From NCBI RefSeq assembly GCF_000943565.1, contig NZ_JTDW01000008.1:1-64000 (forward strand): DNA of 64,000 nt, written 5' to 3'. Source of the stretch: Neotamlana sedimentorum (GTDB lineage Bacteria > Bacteroidota > Bacteroidia > Flavobacteriales > Flavobacteriaceae). This document shows positions 9,421-17,571 of this stretch, one piece after another (positions within the stretch are counted from its first letter, which is position 1; each line of letters opens with the position of its first letter). Made by a program: the position numbers and the translations under genes. The notes under the pieces were generated by a model, which saw nothing but the letters and a program-made list of their open reading frames with translations, had not been told where the DNA came from and made no database searches.

Positions 9421-10008
9421 ATGAAAAATTTAAATTTATTACTTATTGTAAGTACAATTGCAACATTTACAGCATGTAAAAATAATACGAAACAACAAGA
9501 AAAAAAGTTGCCTAACCATGAAGTTAGTAAAACCGTTGAAGAAAAAACCAACAATGCTAAATCTGTTACAATTGCTTTAAACGCGAAAAGTGAAAGCAAT
9601 GTAGGTGGAAAAGTAGTTTTCACCGAAAATAATGATGTTGTTAACATGGTTGCCTCCATTAATGGTTTAGAGCCTGGAGTTCATGCCATACATATTCATG
9701 AAACGGCAGATTGCTCTTCAGCAGATGGAAAATCTGCAGGTGGTCATTGGAACCCTACCAGCCAACCTCATGGTGCTTGGGGTGCAGAAACTGGTTACCA
9801 TAAAGGAGACATTGGTAACTTTACAGCAGACGAATCGGGCCATGCAGAAATTGAATTTTCTACTTCAGAATGGTGTCTTGACTGTAACGACAACACTAAA
9901 AATATTATAGGAAAAGGTTTAATAGTACATGCAGGAAAAGATGATTTAACATCTCAACCATCCGGTGATGCCGGAGCTAGAGTGAGTTGCGCTGGTATAA
10001 TTCAATAA
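9421..10008 (+). CDS. sodC: Cu/Zn superoxide dismutase lipoprotein
   Basis: This 195-residue protein dismutates superoxide outside the cytoplasm. The lipoprotein signal ends at FTAC (Cys19). Copper ligands are His91 and His93 (HIH), the bridging His109 (GGHWNP) and His170 (VHAG). Zinc ligands fit His109, His117, His127 and Asp130 (HKGDIGN). Cys98 and Cys190 fit the conserved disulfide; Cys152 and Cys155 form an extra pair not seen in the classical family. I chose the ATG at 9421, not the in-frame TTG at 9364, because it gives a clean lipoprotein signal and the TTG falls in the promoter. It probably sits at the outer or inner membrane surface, next to another lipoprotein gene (YceI). Confidence 0.93.
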   Translation: MKNLNLLLIVSTIATFTACKNNTKQQEKKLPNHEVSKTVEEKTNNAKSVTIALNAKSESNVGGKVVFTENNDVVNMVASINGLEPGVHAIHIHETADCSSADGKSAGGHWNPTSQPHGAWGAETGYHKGDIGNFTADESGHAEIEFSTSEWCLDCNDNTKNIIGKGLIVHAGKDDLTSQPSGDAGARVSCAGIIQ

Positions 10009-10099
10009 AATCTGTTTTAAGAATTAAATAACAACTATAACTTGGTATTCGTTTTTTTATCTCTTAACTTTCGGTTAAATAAAAAAGACATCAGTTAAC

Positions 10100-10726
10100 A
10101 TGAAAAAATTAAACATCCTTTTACTTTTTTTATCCTTAAGTATTATAGCTTGTAAAAACAACAAAAAAGAACCTACAACCATTGAAAATGAGACAACAAC
10201 AGCCGAAGTTTTTGTTGTAAAACCAGAAGCCACATCGGTAAAATGGACCGCATATAAAACCACCGAAAAAGTGGGCGTTGGCGGTGAATTTACTACGGTT
10301 AACTTCGAAGAAAAATCTGGCGCAACACCAGAGGAAGCTTTAAATGGTTTATCATTCTCCATCCCTGTAAGTAGTTTATTTACAAACGATGCAACAAATA
10401 CGCGTGATGCTAAAATTAAAACTTCCTTTTTTGGTTCGATGTTAGACGCCGAATTATTAACTGGAACTATTGCTTATACTAGCGGAAATTGCGTGGCTAA
10501 TTTAACTATGAATGGTGTTACACACGAACTTCCTCTTGCTATTAACATTACCGATGAAAGACGTGTAACTTTAACTGGTGTTATGAATTTAGCCGACTGG
10601 AATGCCCTTGATGCTTTAGCCGCGTTAAACAAAGTGTGTTTCGATTTACATAAGGGCGCCGATGGTGTTAGCAAAACTTGGGAAGATGTTGCTATTCAAA
10701 TAGAAACCTACCTAAGAAAAAGTTAG
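10100..10726 (+). CDS. YceI-family lipoprotein
   Basis: This 208-residue protein has a lipoprotein signal ending SIIAC (Cys18) and a short Asn/Thr linker. The remainder is a YceI-like lipocalin barrel (about 45-205) that starts with VKWTAYKTTEKVGVGGEF and carries the family pattern of strands. YceI proteins bind polyisoprenoid or other long-chain lipids in the periplasm and are often stress-induced. It follows sodC by 91 bp and precedes argE by 10 bp. Both lipoprotein genes may answer oxidative or envelope stress. The bound lipid is unknown. Confidence 0.88.
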   Translation: MKKLNILLLFLSLSIIACKNNKKEPTTIENETTTAEVFVVKPEATSVKWTAYKTTEKVGVGGEFTTVNFEEKSGATPEEALNGLSFSIPVSSLFTNDATNTRDAKIKTSFFGSMLDAELLTGTIAYTSGNCVANLTMNGVTHELPLAINITDERRVTLTGVMNLADWNALDALAALNKVCFDLHKGADGVSKTWEDVAIQIETYLRKS

Positions 10727-10736
10727 TAAAAACAGC

Positions 10737-11894
10737 ATGACCACCCAACAAATACTTGAAAAATTAGTGTCGTTCCCCGTTTTAGGAGGCGATAGTAATT
10801 TGGAAATTATTAATTGGATTAAACAGTATACAGAAAGCTTTGGTATTAAAACGTTTTTGGTTTACAATAGCGATAATACCAAAGCTTCTTTGCATTGTAG
10901 AATTGGGCCAGCCATAAATGGCGGCACTATACTTTCTGGACATACCGATGTTGTTCCGGTTAAAAATCAACCTTGGTATACTAATCCGTTTAAATTAGTA
11001 GAAAAACCAGATGGCAACCTTTATGCTCGCGGTAGTTGCGACATGAAAGGCTTTTTAGCCTGTTGCCTTTCGGCATTACCCAAAATGGTAAAAGCCAACC
11101 TAAAAAAGCCCATTTATTTTGCTTTTTCTTACGATGAAGAAATTGGGTGTTTAGCCGCCGAAGCTTTAATAAATCATATAAAAGCAACCTACAGCGAAAC
11201 GCCAAAATTTGCTATTATTGGTGAGGCCACCATGTTGCAACCCATAATTGGGCAAAAAAGTATCCATATTTTAGACATTACAGTTAACGGTTCCGAAGGA
11301 CATAGCAGCCGCATAAAACAAGAAGTTAGCGCCATTCATGAAGCTGCAAAAATTGTTCTTTGGGCAGAAGAAAAAATGAACACTCTTGTAAAAACGAGTA
11401 ACGATGCTCGTTTTAATCCGCCACACACTTCATTACATGTTGGCACTATAAACGGAGGCATTGCAGCGAACATAATCGCTAATAAAGTAACACTTTCGTT
11501 AGATATTAGATGTTTACCAAAAGACAACCCAAACATATTATACCAAGATTTAATACATTTTTGCAGAGAAAGAGAAAATACTCAGCGCGCAATTTTCTCT
11601 GATTTTAAAATTGACGTTGAAGAAAATCATCCTATTGTTCCTGCTTTTAGCACAAACGAAAACGCCGAAGCTGTTAATTTAATTGGCGAAATTACAGGAA
11701 ATTATAATTGGAATACCGTATCGTACGCATCGGAAGCTGGCTACTTTGCTAATGCTGGTTTCGAGGCTATAATTTGCGGACCAGGATCGATAAAACAAGC
11801 GCATAGAGCTAACGAGTTTATATCGAAAGATCAACTACATAAAGGTGCACAAATGATTGAAACCTTAGTTAGCTATTTAGAAACCTCTGCATAA
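10737..11894 (+). CDS. argE: M20 peptidase-family deacylase, acetylornithine deacetylase ArgE
   Basis: This 385-residue cytosolic enzyme is expected to remove the acyl group from N-acyl-ornithine in arginine synthesis. Metal and catalytic residues are visible: SGHTD (His69, Asp71), RGSCDMKG (Asp102), SYDEEIGC (Glu134 and Glu135), a Glu in IGEAT near 163, and His in KQAHRANEF near the C-terminus. The YDEEIGC motif favours ArgE over DapE. Some Bacteroidota use N-succinyl-ornithine, so the acyl group (acetyl or succinyl) is open. No other arginine genes are in the window. The start is 10 bp after the YceI stop, suggesting co-transcription. Confidence 0.85.
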   Translation: MTTQQILEKLVSFPVLGGDSNLEIINWIKQYTESFGIKTFLVYNSDNTKASLHCRIGPAINGGTILSGHTDVVPVKNQPWYTNPFKLVEKPDGNLYARGSCDMKGFLACCLSALPKMVKANLKKPIYFAFSYDEEIGCLAAEALINHIKATYSETPKFAIIGEATMLQPIIGQKSIHILDITVNGSEGHSSRIKQEVSAIHEAAKIVLWAEEKMNTLVKTSNDARFNPPHTSLHVGTINGGIAANIIANKVTLSLDIRCLPKDNPNILYQDLIHFCRERENTQRAIFSDFKIDVEENHPIVPAFSTNENAEAVNLIGEITGNYNWNTVSYASEAGYFANAGFEAIICGPGSIKQAHRANEFISKDQLHKGAQMIETLVSYLETSA

Positions 11895-11997
11895 TTGTTA
11901 TTTATTTTTTTAATAAACAAAATTAAGCTTAGAGATATTTATAAAACTTATTGTATTAATAGCTAGCAAACAATTTGAGATACAGCATATATAATAA

Positions 11998-12204
11998 TTA
12001 ACTCTTTCCCCTCAATGCATTAATTAATTTGACCATTTCTGCGTTTACCGATTCTCGTTTTTTCTTATTTAGTAAAGAATAATAAAAAATAACTATAATT
12101 AAAAAAAAGAATGGAGATTTGACAAGCATAATTAACAAGTCAGAAAAGGATTCAATAACTGCGTAGGTAGGACTAATATCTTTCATACCAAAATCGTTTA
12201 ACAA
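11998..12204 (-). CDS. Small single-pass membrane protein, unknown
   Basis: A 68-residue reading frame with one strong membrane segment at about residues 29-46 (SPFFFLIIVIFYYSLL), then a basic tail (NKKKRESVNAEM). I do not recognise the family. The frame is open, starts with ATG and encodes a plausible topology, but it lies in an AT-rich accessory stretch with no conserved neighbour, so it may be spurious. Confidence 0.4.
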   Translation of the reverse strand: MLNDFGMKDISPTYAVIESFSDLLIMLVKSPFFFLIIVIFYYSLLNKKKRESVNAEMVKLINALRGKS

Positions 12205-12621
12205 GAAAATGTATTTCTTGAATTTAACAAATAGCCAATAGGCTCTCTAAATTTCGATTAGATGGAAACGTTAACGAAGTCTTGGAAGAAGTCCTTTTCA
12301 GCCGTATTATGCCCCTTGTTCTTTGCAGTCCTTTGCAAAAATGAAATGTTAGTCCTTTTGTAGTCCTTTATTTGTATTAAAGTCCTCAATAAGTGCCTAA
12401 CACTTATCCATCTAAATCAAAAGTAACAATTAAATTGATAACATCAAATAAAAATAAAAACGTTATTCAAAATCGTAAAAAAAAAGCTAGCTTTAGCTAA
12501 CAAAGTTGCTTGCTTTTAATTTAACCATCGAAAAATAATCACATGCAAACACGCAACTTTCCTTACATATAAACACGCAACTTTCCTTACATATAAACTT
12601 TGTGTGTAATTTGAAATAAAA
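12205..12621. other. Non-coding accessory stretch with short repeats
   Basis: No convincing gene in either strand. The 12290-12390 part repeats the word AGTCCTTT or AGTCCTC several times. The 3' end holds a 24-bp tandem repeat described separately. The region marks the start of the accessory patch that runs to 15.4 kb. Confidence 0.5.
12547..12594 (+). repeat. 24-bp perfect tandem repeat, two copies
   Basis: Two identical head-to-tail copies occupy 12547-12570 and 12571-12594; each starts AAACACGCAAC and ends CCTTACATAT. The last bases lie 27 bp before the start codon of the next gene, so the repeat sits in that gene's promoter region. Confidence 0.9.
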
Positions 12622-13464
12622 ATGGAGAAAATAATTATGATAGCTACAATATTATCTTTTTTAGGTTGCAAGAAAGAAAAAACCAATTTTGGAAATTATG
12701 AAAAACCTGAAATCCTTGAAAAACTTGAAAGTTATGCAAAAAAGAAATTAGCAAATTGGGAAAATCTTGAATTTTGGGTTGATTATAATCATTATTACAG
12801 TATAACTCCAATTGATGTTATACCTTTTGCAGGTACTGGAAACAATGGAATACATTTTGGGTTTTTAACTGATTTTGGGTTTGTTAAAAATTTAGAAAAA
12901 GCACCTATTGTTTGTATTGCGCCATCTTATGACCCTCCAATAAATATTGTAGCAAAAGATTTAAGACAATTTTTATCTTTTGTAGCCTATTGTGAACAAT
13001 CTAGCTTACTTGCTGATGTATATGAAAATGAGAAAGCGTTTGAGTTTAGAAAAAATCAATATTTAGAATGGCAAATGGAAGAAAAACATATCGTTAAAAG
13101 AAAAAAAACAATAGAATTATTAAACAAAGATTTTGGGATTGAAAAAGACAGTAAAATAATTTCAAAAATAATTAACCTAAAAAAAGAACGTGAAAAAATT
13201 TGTAGCACGGAAACATCTGATGGAATGGGTTTAATTCTAGAAAATGATGAAAAGGTATCAAATTTTGAATACAGTAAAGACCCACAGAAAGTTAAGGCGT
13301 TTTTAGATAAATCCAACTTGAATAGTCGATTGAAATTTTATAGAGAATCTACATTTCAATATATTTTAAGCGATGATTATGACAAAGAAATTAAAAAGTT
13401 AATTATTGAATATTTAGAAAAAGACGGATTTAAAAGAGAATCTGAAATTGTTAAAAATTTATAG
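12622..13464 (+). CDS. Orphan lipoprotein-like protein, unknown function
   Basis: This 280-residue protein has a short signal with a possible lipobox ending FLGC (Cys15), followed by a Lys/Glu-rich region. Residues about 45-125 have a compact domain with the pattern PFAGTGNNGIHFGFLTDFGF, which recalls SUKH/SMI1-type immunity domains in its 'GxHFGFLTD' stretch, but I cannot confirm that. The C-terminal half is helical and highly charged. Base use is AT-richer than in flanking housekeeping genes, and the gene is bounded by a tandem repeat upstream and a structured spacer downstream. Both suggest recent gain. If the lipobox is wrong it could be cytosolic. Confidence 0.65.
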   Translation: MEKIIMIATILSFLGCKKEKTNFGNYEKPEILEKLESYAKKKLANWENLEFWVDYNHYYSITPIDVIPFAGTGNNGIHFGFLTDFGFVKNLEKAPIVCIAPSYDPPINIVAKDLRQFLSFVAYCEQSSLLADVYENEKAFEFRKNQYLEWQMEEKHIVKRKKTIELLNKDFGIEKDSKIISKIINLKKEREKICSTETSDGMGLILENDEKVSNFEYSKDPQKVKAFLDKSNLNSRLKFYRESTFQYILSDDYDKEIKKLIIEYLEKDGFKRESEIVKNL

Positions 13465-13502
13465 AAAGACTATTTAAAACAGTGAAAAAATTAATCACCT
13501 AG

Positions 13503-13580
13503 TTCTAGCCTGCTTATAAAAATTCTAGCAGACTTTCTATTCCGTTTTTATTTGCTAAATTAGGTGTTCGAACAACATAA
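13503..13580 (+). repeat. Structured spacer element, copy A
   Basis: This copy contains CTAGCCTGCTTA at 13505-13516, a stem CTGCT/AGCAG (13510-13514 and 13527-13531), and GTTTTTATTTGCTAAAT at 13544-13560. Copy B at 14.4 kb has the same two conserved words almost the same distance apart (39 and 36 bp) but different stem bases. Confidence 0.6.
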
Positions 13581-13629
13581 CTAACAAGACACAAAACTGT
13601 TTACGGCAAGCTTGACTAACCAATAACCA

Positions 13630-14394
13630 ATGATAAAATTCTTTAGAAAAATTAGACAAAAGACACTGACTGAAAATAAGTTCGGAAAATATTTAACCTA
13701 CGCTATCGGAGAAATTATTCTTGTTGTCATTGGAATCTTGATTGCACTTTCAATAAATAATCACAATAACAATAAACAACAGCGAAAAATAGAACAGGCT
13801 TATTTATTGTCTCTTCAATCTGAATTTGAAACAAACTTAGAGAAAATAAACAATTCTCTCACCGAAAATTATAATCAAGTGAAAGCCGTTGAAAATATGC
13901 TTACTTTATTTGATGATAATGTTCGTGATACTATTGGTGAAAAAGAAATATCAGATATTATATTCTCAGTTTTTAAAGGAGTTGCGACTTATATCCCTTC
14001 AAAAGGAGTGCTAACTGATATTATTAGCTCTGGAAACCTCAATTTAATTCAAAATGAAAAACTAAGACAAAACATTGCATCTTTTGAGAGTACATTGGAT
14101 TTTTTAAAAATCCAAGAAGTTTCAACTCATGAAATGATGAAAGAACTGCAAAAACAATTAAATGAAAATGGAAGTGTTAGAAAAGTATTGATAAATAGAG
14201 GCTTTAATTTTGAAAATCAATCGATATCCGATAGTGTAAGTAATAAAAACATTTTCAGTTTAGTTAAATTTGAAAACACGCTTCTTGATTTCTATTTAAC
14301 AATTAATGCAACAAATGGGCAAAGGTTTTTTGGCGGAATAAAAGAACAAATAGAACAAATTTTAGCTGACCTTGATTCAGAAATATTAAAATAA
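13630..14394 (+). CDS. DUF6090 family membrane protein
   Basis: This 254-residue protein has the N-terminus typical of DUF6090: MIKFFRKIRQK, then NKFGKYLTYAIGEIILVV and a membrane segment at about residues 26-43 (GEIILVVIGILIALSINN). The remaining 200 residues are a charged, mostly helical domain likely outside the membrane. The family is abundant and often multi-copy in Flavobacteriia; its function is unknown. It stands alone between two related spacer elements, which is how cassette-like orphan genes in this group are often placed. The start is the ATG giving the family N-terminus. Confidence 0.85.
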   Translation: MIKFFRKIRQKTLTENKFGKYLTYAIGEIILVVIGILIALSINNHNNNKQQRKIEQAYLLSLQSEFETNLEKINNSLTENYNQVKAVENMLTLFDDNVRDTIGEKEISDIIFSVFKGVATYIPSKGVLTDIISSGNLNLIQNEKLRQNIASFESTLDFLKIQEVSTHEMMKELQKQLNENGSVRKVLINRGFNFENQSISDSVSNKNIFSLVKFENTLLDFYLTINATNGQRFFGGIKEQIEQILADLDSEILK

Positions 14395-14427
14395 CGAAAG
14401 CACAATAGTGTGTATAACTAACTACTA

Positions 14428-14500
14428 TTTACTAGCCTACTTACAATAATCCTCACAGGCTAGGTATGTTTTATTTGCTAATTTTAGCAACTAAACTAAG
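14428..14500 (+). repeat. Structured spacer element, copy B
   Basis: Contains CTAGCCTACTTA at 14432-14443, a perfect stem CTAGCCT (14432-14438) with AGGCTAG (14457-14463), and GTTTTATTTGCTAATTT at 14468-14484. It matches copy A at 13.5 kb in order and spacing. Confidence 0.6.
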
Positions 14501-14555
14501 CAACGAGCCAAACTAAAACACGTAGTAAACAAGTAGAAAGCAACATCGAGATTAA

Positions 14556-15137
14556 ATGAGTGAATTGTTTATAGAAGAAAAAACATATAAAAAAAAGGAC
14601 TTTTCAAAAAATGGACTTGAAAAAGGTGAATATGAATTATGCACTTTTACTAATTGTAATTTTTCTAATTCCGATTTGTCGAAAATTAGATTTATCGACT
14701 GCGAATTTTACGACTGTAATTTAAGTTCAGCTCATATTTTACAAACAGGATTTCAAAATGTACGGTTTAAAGATTGTAAAATGTTAGGCTTACCATTCGA
14801 TAAATGTAACGACTTTGGATTTTTAATAAAAGTTGACAAATGCCTATTAAATCATTCTTCATTTTTTAAACGAAACCTTTCAAAACTGTCTTTTAACAAA
14901 TCCAAACTACAAGAAGTCGATTTTACAGCATGCGATTTGAGTGCATCCGTTTTTAACGAATGTGATTTACAAAATGCTATATTTAAAAACACAGACTTAC
15001 AAAATGCCGATTTTAGAAGTTCTTATAACTTTACAATTGACCCCGAAAACAATAAAATTAAGGGCGCGAAATTTACATTAAGCACTGTAGTTGGACTTTT
15101 AACAAAATATAACATCAAAATAGATCCTAACATTTAA
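14556..15137 (+). CDS. Pentapeptide-repeat protein
   Basis: This 193-residue protein is built largely of pentapeptide repeats with centre Phe or Leu (CTFTN, CNFSN, SDLSK, CEFYD, CNLSS, and later VDFTA, CDLSA, NADFR), in two blocks at about 27-80 and 100-160 separated by a short break. This right-handed beta-helix mimics DNA in Qnr and MfpA, which protect gyrase from quinolones. Length and the two-block layout resemble Qnr-like proteins (about 215 residues) but it is shorter, and family membership alone does not show resistance. It lies in the accessory patch after spacer copy B. Cytosolic. Confidence 0.85.
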   Translation: MSELFIEEKTYKKKDFSKNGLEKGEYELCTFTNCNFSNSDLSKIRFIDCEFYDCNLSSAHILQTGFQNVRFKDCKMLGLPFDKCNDFGFLIKVDKCLLNHSSFFKRNLSKLSFNKSKLQEVDFTACDLSASVFNECDLQNAIFKNTDLQNADFRSSYNFTIDPENNKIKGAKFTLSTVVGLLTKYNIKIDPNI

Positions 15138-15453
15138 AGCAAAATCAAGAATAAGGCGTCTTTTAAAACATACAGAAAAAAGATAAAAAACAATCACAAC
15201 AACTCTTAGCGCATTCAACGGGTTAACAAAAATCGCATAAAAACCACTAAGCACCTTTTAAAGTGTGCAATCACCTCAAATTAAACCACTTAAATAGCTC
15301 GGTTTATCGTAAATTCTCCTTAAATTACAACACTTACTTCAACAAAAACCTACAATTTATCCATAACTTTCAACATTTCAGAGGATAATAATTTAAATTT
15401 TTATAATTGAAATAGAAATTTGCACGTGTAATCGCTAACTCATATTAAGTAAA
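15138..15453. other. AT-rich intergenic stretch with a palindrome
   Basis: No gene is visible. It holds a near-perfect 18-bp palindrome at 15251-15268 (GCACCTTTTAAAGTGTGC) without a T tail, so a protein-binding site or weak hairpin is as likely as a terminator. The spacer words seen at 13.5 and 14.4 kb are absent. Confidence 0.45.
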
Positions 15454-16485
15454 ATGAATAAAAAGAAAACTATAATGCTTAGGATAATTTTATTTTTAGG
15501 AACCGTTACCTCATTATTTTTTGTGCCATGGTTATTGGTAAAAGCATGGATATTGCCACTTCCAGAAACAGTACAAAAACAATTAGACCAAGCTGTTGGC
15601 CACGGATTTGATGGTGTAATTGTTTACATTGACCAAGCTAATAAAGCACCGCAATATCTTGCATCTGGTTGGCACAATAAAGCCACTAAAACACCTGCTA
15701 AACCAAATGCTTTGTTTAAAATTGCTAGCATTAGTAAATTATATGATGCTGTAGCGGTTACTAAATTGGTAAGTCAAGGTAAACTTTCTTTAGATAAAAC
15801 TTTAGCCGATTATTTACCCGAGGTTGTGGGACATATTGAATATGCCGAACAAATAACTTTGCGCTTAATGATACAGCACCGAAGCGGTATTCCAAATTTT
15901 ACCGATGCCCCAAATTTTTGGGCAAACCCAACACAATCGTACGAAGAAAGTCTTACTTTAATTTTAGATAAACCAGCTAATTTTAAACCAGATACCGATT
16001 ACGAGTATTGTAACACCAATTATCTTTTAATTAATAAAATAATGGATAATGCATTAGGTTACAATAACTTTAAATTTATTAAACAAGAAATTTTAAAACC
16101 CTTAAACCTTAAAAACACATTTAGCTCGTTAAGCGAAGTAAATATTAACGATGTTATGAGTGGTTATCACGTAGGGCATCCGTTTGATTTAAAAGCAGAT
16201 GAACACGGCATGGTTGCCACAGCAGAAGACGTGGGTATTTTTATTAGAGCCTTAAATAACGGATCTATTTTTAAACCAGGTGAACAAGAAATTTATGCTT
16301 CTATTTATGAATTTGAACACGGTGGTTGGGTACCAGGTTACCAAAGTTTTGCCAATTATTATAAAGATTTAGATGCTGTTGTTATTCAGTTTTATAGCAC
16401 AACCGACTCTAAACTATACAATTGGAACCTCTCTGAAATAATAAATAAAAGGATTAAAAAGATAATTAAACGTAAAACTAAATAA
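15454..16485 (+). CDS. Serine hydrolase of the beta-lactamase/PBP4 family
   Basis: This 343-residue protein has an N-terminal membrane anchor or uncleaved signal (about residues 9-32) and a class C beta-lactamase-like fold. The catalytic S-x-x-K is SISK at 92-95, the Y-x-N motif is YCN in DYEYCNTNY near 185, and a third motif, HGG in FEHGGWVPGY, lies near the C-terminus. Members hydrolyse esters, D-Ala peptides or related substrates in the periplasm; a true antibiotic resistance role cannot be claimed. It is a single gene after the accessory patch. A second family member lies at 24.2 kb. Confidence 0.87.
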   Translation: MNKKKTIMLRIILFLGTVTSLFFVPWLLVKAWILPLPETVQKQLDQAVGHGFDGVIVYIDQANKAPQYLASGWHNKATKTPAKPNALFKIASISKLYDAVAVTKLVSQGKLSLDKTLADYLPEVVGHIEYAEQITLRLMIQHRSGIPNFTDAPNFWANPTQSYEESLTLILDKPANFKPDTDYEYCNTNYLLINKIMDNALGYNNFKFIKQEILKPLNLKNTFSSLSEVNINDVMSGYHVGHPFDLKADEHGMVATAEDVGIFIRALNNGSIFKPGEQEIYASIYEFEHGGWVPGYQSFANYYKDLDAVVIQFYSTTDSKLYNWNLSEIINKRIKKIIKRKTK

Positions 16486-16522
16486 TGCTTACTACTTTGT
16501 AACCTAACATTAATTATTACAG

Positions 16523-16834
16523 CTAAATTTTAGAATCTTTTAAACCCCAAGTGTCCAATGCTCTAAGTACAGTTTCTAAAGATTTACCTCTTTCAGTTAA
16601 GCCATACTCTACTTTTGGTGGCACCACTGGATATACTTTACGATGTATAAGCCCATCCTTTTCTAATTCGCGAACGGTTTGTGTAAACATTTTATTTGAA
16701 ATTCCAGGAATATGCTTTTGTAATACTCCAGAACGCAAATTATCATCTAGCAAATGAAACAAGATTAAAGGCTTCCATTTAGTCCCAATTAAATTCATTG
16801 TATAATTTAACGGACATTTAACTTCATTTTTCAT
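16523..16834 (-). CDS. HxlR-family winged-helix transcriptional regulator
   Basis: This 103-residue regulator has the HxlR pattern: an early Cys in CPLNYTMNLIGTKWKPLILF, the recognition-helix region KHIPGISNKMFTQTVRELEKDGLI and the wing VPPKVEYGLTERG. Cys7 is in the position used for redox or aldehyde sensing in some members. It is divergent from a VOC-family gene with 115 bp between starts, and the gap has an inverted repeat that could be its operator. It probably controls the VOC gene and itself. Confidence 0.93.
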   Translation of the reverse strand: MKNEVKCPLNYTMNLIGTKWKPLILFHLLDDNLRSGVLQKHIPGISNKMFTQTVRELEKDGLIHRKVYPVVPPKVEYGLTERGKSLETVLRALDTWGLKDSKI

Positions 16835-16839
16835 AAAAC

Positions 16840-16900
16840 TAACTTATTAATAAACAGTATTTTACTCGTTTAAGTAACTATATAACTTTTTAGTAAGTTA
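16840..16900. promoter_or_regulatory. Candidate HxlR operator, spaced inverted repeat
   Basis: TAACTTATTAA at 16840-16850 and TTAGTAAGTTA at 16890-16900 are inverted copies with 10 of 11 bases matching. They lie in the gap between the divergent regulator and VOC genes and end at the -33 element of the VOC promoter. Confidence 0.5.
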
Positions 16901-16931
16901 TTGCCTAATAAGCAAATATAATCTAATTTCG
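16901..16931 (+). promoter_or_regulatory. Promoter of the VOC-family gene
   Basis: TTG at 16901-16903, a 20-bp spacer, and TAATTTCG at 16924-16931, close to the Bacteroidota consensus TTG-N20-TAnnTTTG. The start codon follows 18 bp later. Confidence 0.6.
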
Positions 16932-16949
16932 CAGTCTAAAACAAAAATT

Positions 16950-17462
16950 ATGACAACAAATAAAAATTATCCGAAGTCGTTTTCACACATCGGAATTACA
17001 GTTCCCGATATTAAAGCAGCTACAAAATTTTACACAGAAGTTATGGGTTGGTATGTTATTATGGAGCCTTCAACAGTAAAAAAAGAAACCAAAACAGCCA
17101 TTGGAAAAATGTGTATTGATGTTTTTGGAAACGATTGGGAAACGTTTGAAATTGCACATTTAGCAACCTCGGATGGTATTGGGGTTGAGTTATTCTCCTT
17201 TCCTCATGGTGTTAAAGATGCTCCTGAATTTAATCCGTTTAATACCGGGTTATTTCATTTTTGTGTACAAGATCCCGATATTGAAACGTTAATTGAAAAA
17301 ATTAAAGCCTACGGCGGAAAACAACGCATGCCCATTCGAGAATATTACCCAGAAGATAAACCGTTTAAAATGTGTTATGTAGAAGATCCTTTTGGAATTG
17401 TTTTCGAAATTTACACACATAGTTACGAGCTTACGTACTCTAGCGGTGCTTACGCTAAATAA
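16950..17462 (+). CDS. VOC-family (glyoxalase/dioxygenase-like) protein
   Basis: This 170-residue protein has the vicinal-oxygen-chelate fold. Likely metal ligands are His in FSHIGITV near residue 13, His in LFHFCV and Glu in GIVFEIYTH near the C-terminus. It follows the glyoxalase-type layout of two beta-alpha-beta-beta-beta modules. Members detoxify methylglyoxal, bind drugs or cleave aromatic rings; the exact reaction is unknown. The divergent HxlR regulator suggests induction by a reactive electrophile or aldehyde. A full promoter with TTG and TAnnTTTG-like boxes precedes it. Confidence 0.87.
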   Translation: MTTNKNYPKSFSHIGITVPDIKAATKFYTEVMGWYVIMEPSTVKKETKTAIGKMCIDVFGNDWETFEIAHLATSDGIGVELFSFPHGVKDAPEFNPFNTGLFHFCVQDPDIETLIEKIKAYGGKQRMPIREYYPEDKPFKMCYVEDPFGIVFEIYTHSYELTYSSGAYAK

Positions 17463-17477
17463 ATTTTATTTAAAAAA

Positions 17478-17516
17478 ACTAAAAAAGGGCTGTTTAAATG
17501 TTAACCAGCCCTTCAC
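17478..17516 (-). terminator. Terminator after the TonB-dependent receptor gene
   Basis: Stem AGGGCTG (17486-17492) and CAGCCCT (17506-17512) around a 13-base loop; read on the minus strand it is followed by a T-rich run. It lies between convergent genes and fits the minus-strand receptor gene. Confidence 0.65.
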
Positions 17517-17571
17517 CTAACAAAAACCTAAAAATTAACACATAAATTTAGGTTCCAAAAAATATTATAAG

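Noticed and set aside
12547-12594. A possible CRISPR array
   Set aside because: There are only two copies without spacers between them, so this is a plain tandem duplication.
14556-15137. Calling the pentapeptide protein a quinolone-resistance Qnr
   Set aside because: The repeats fit the fold, but length and sequence do not prove the gyrase-protection role.
15454-16485. Calling the serine hydrolase a true beta-lactamase
   Set aside because: SISK and YCN are shared with esterases and DD-peptidases; no resistance-specific feature is visible.
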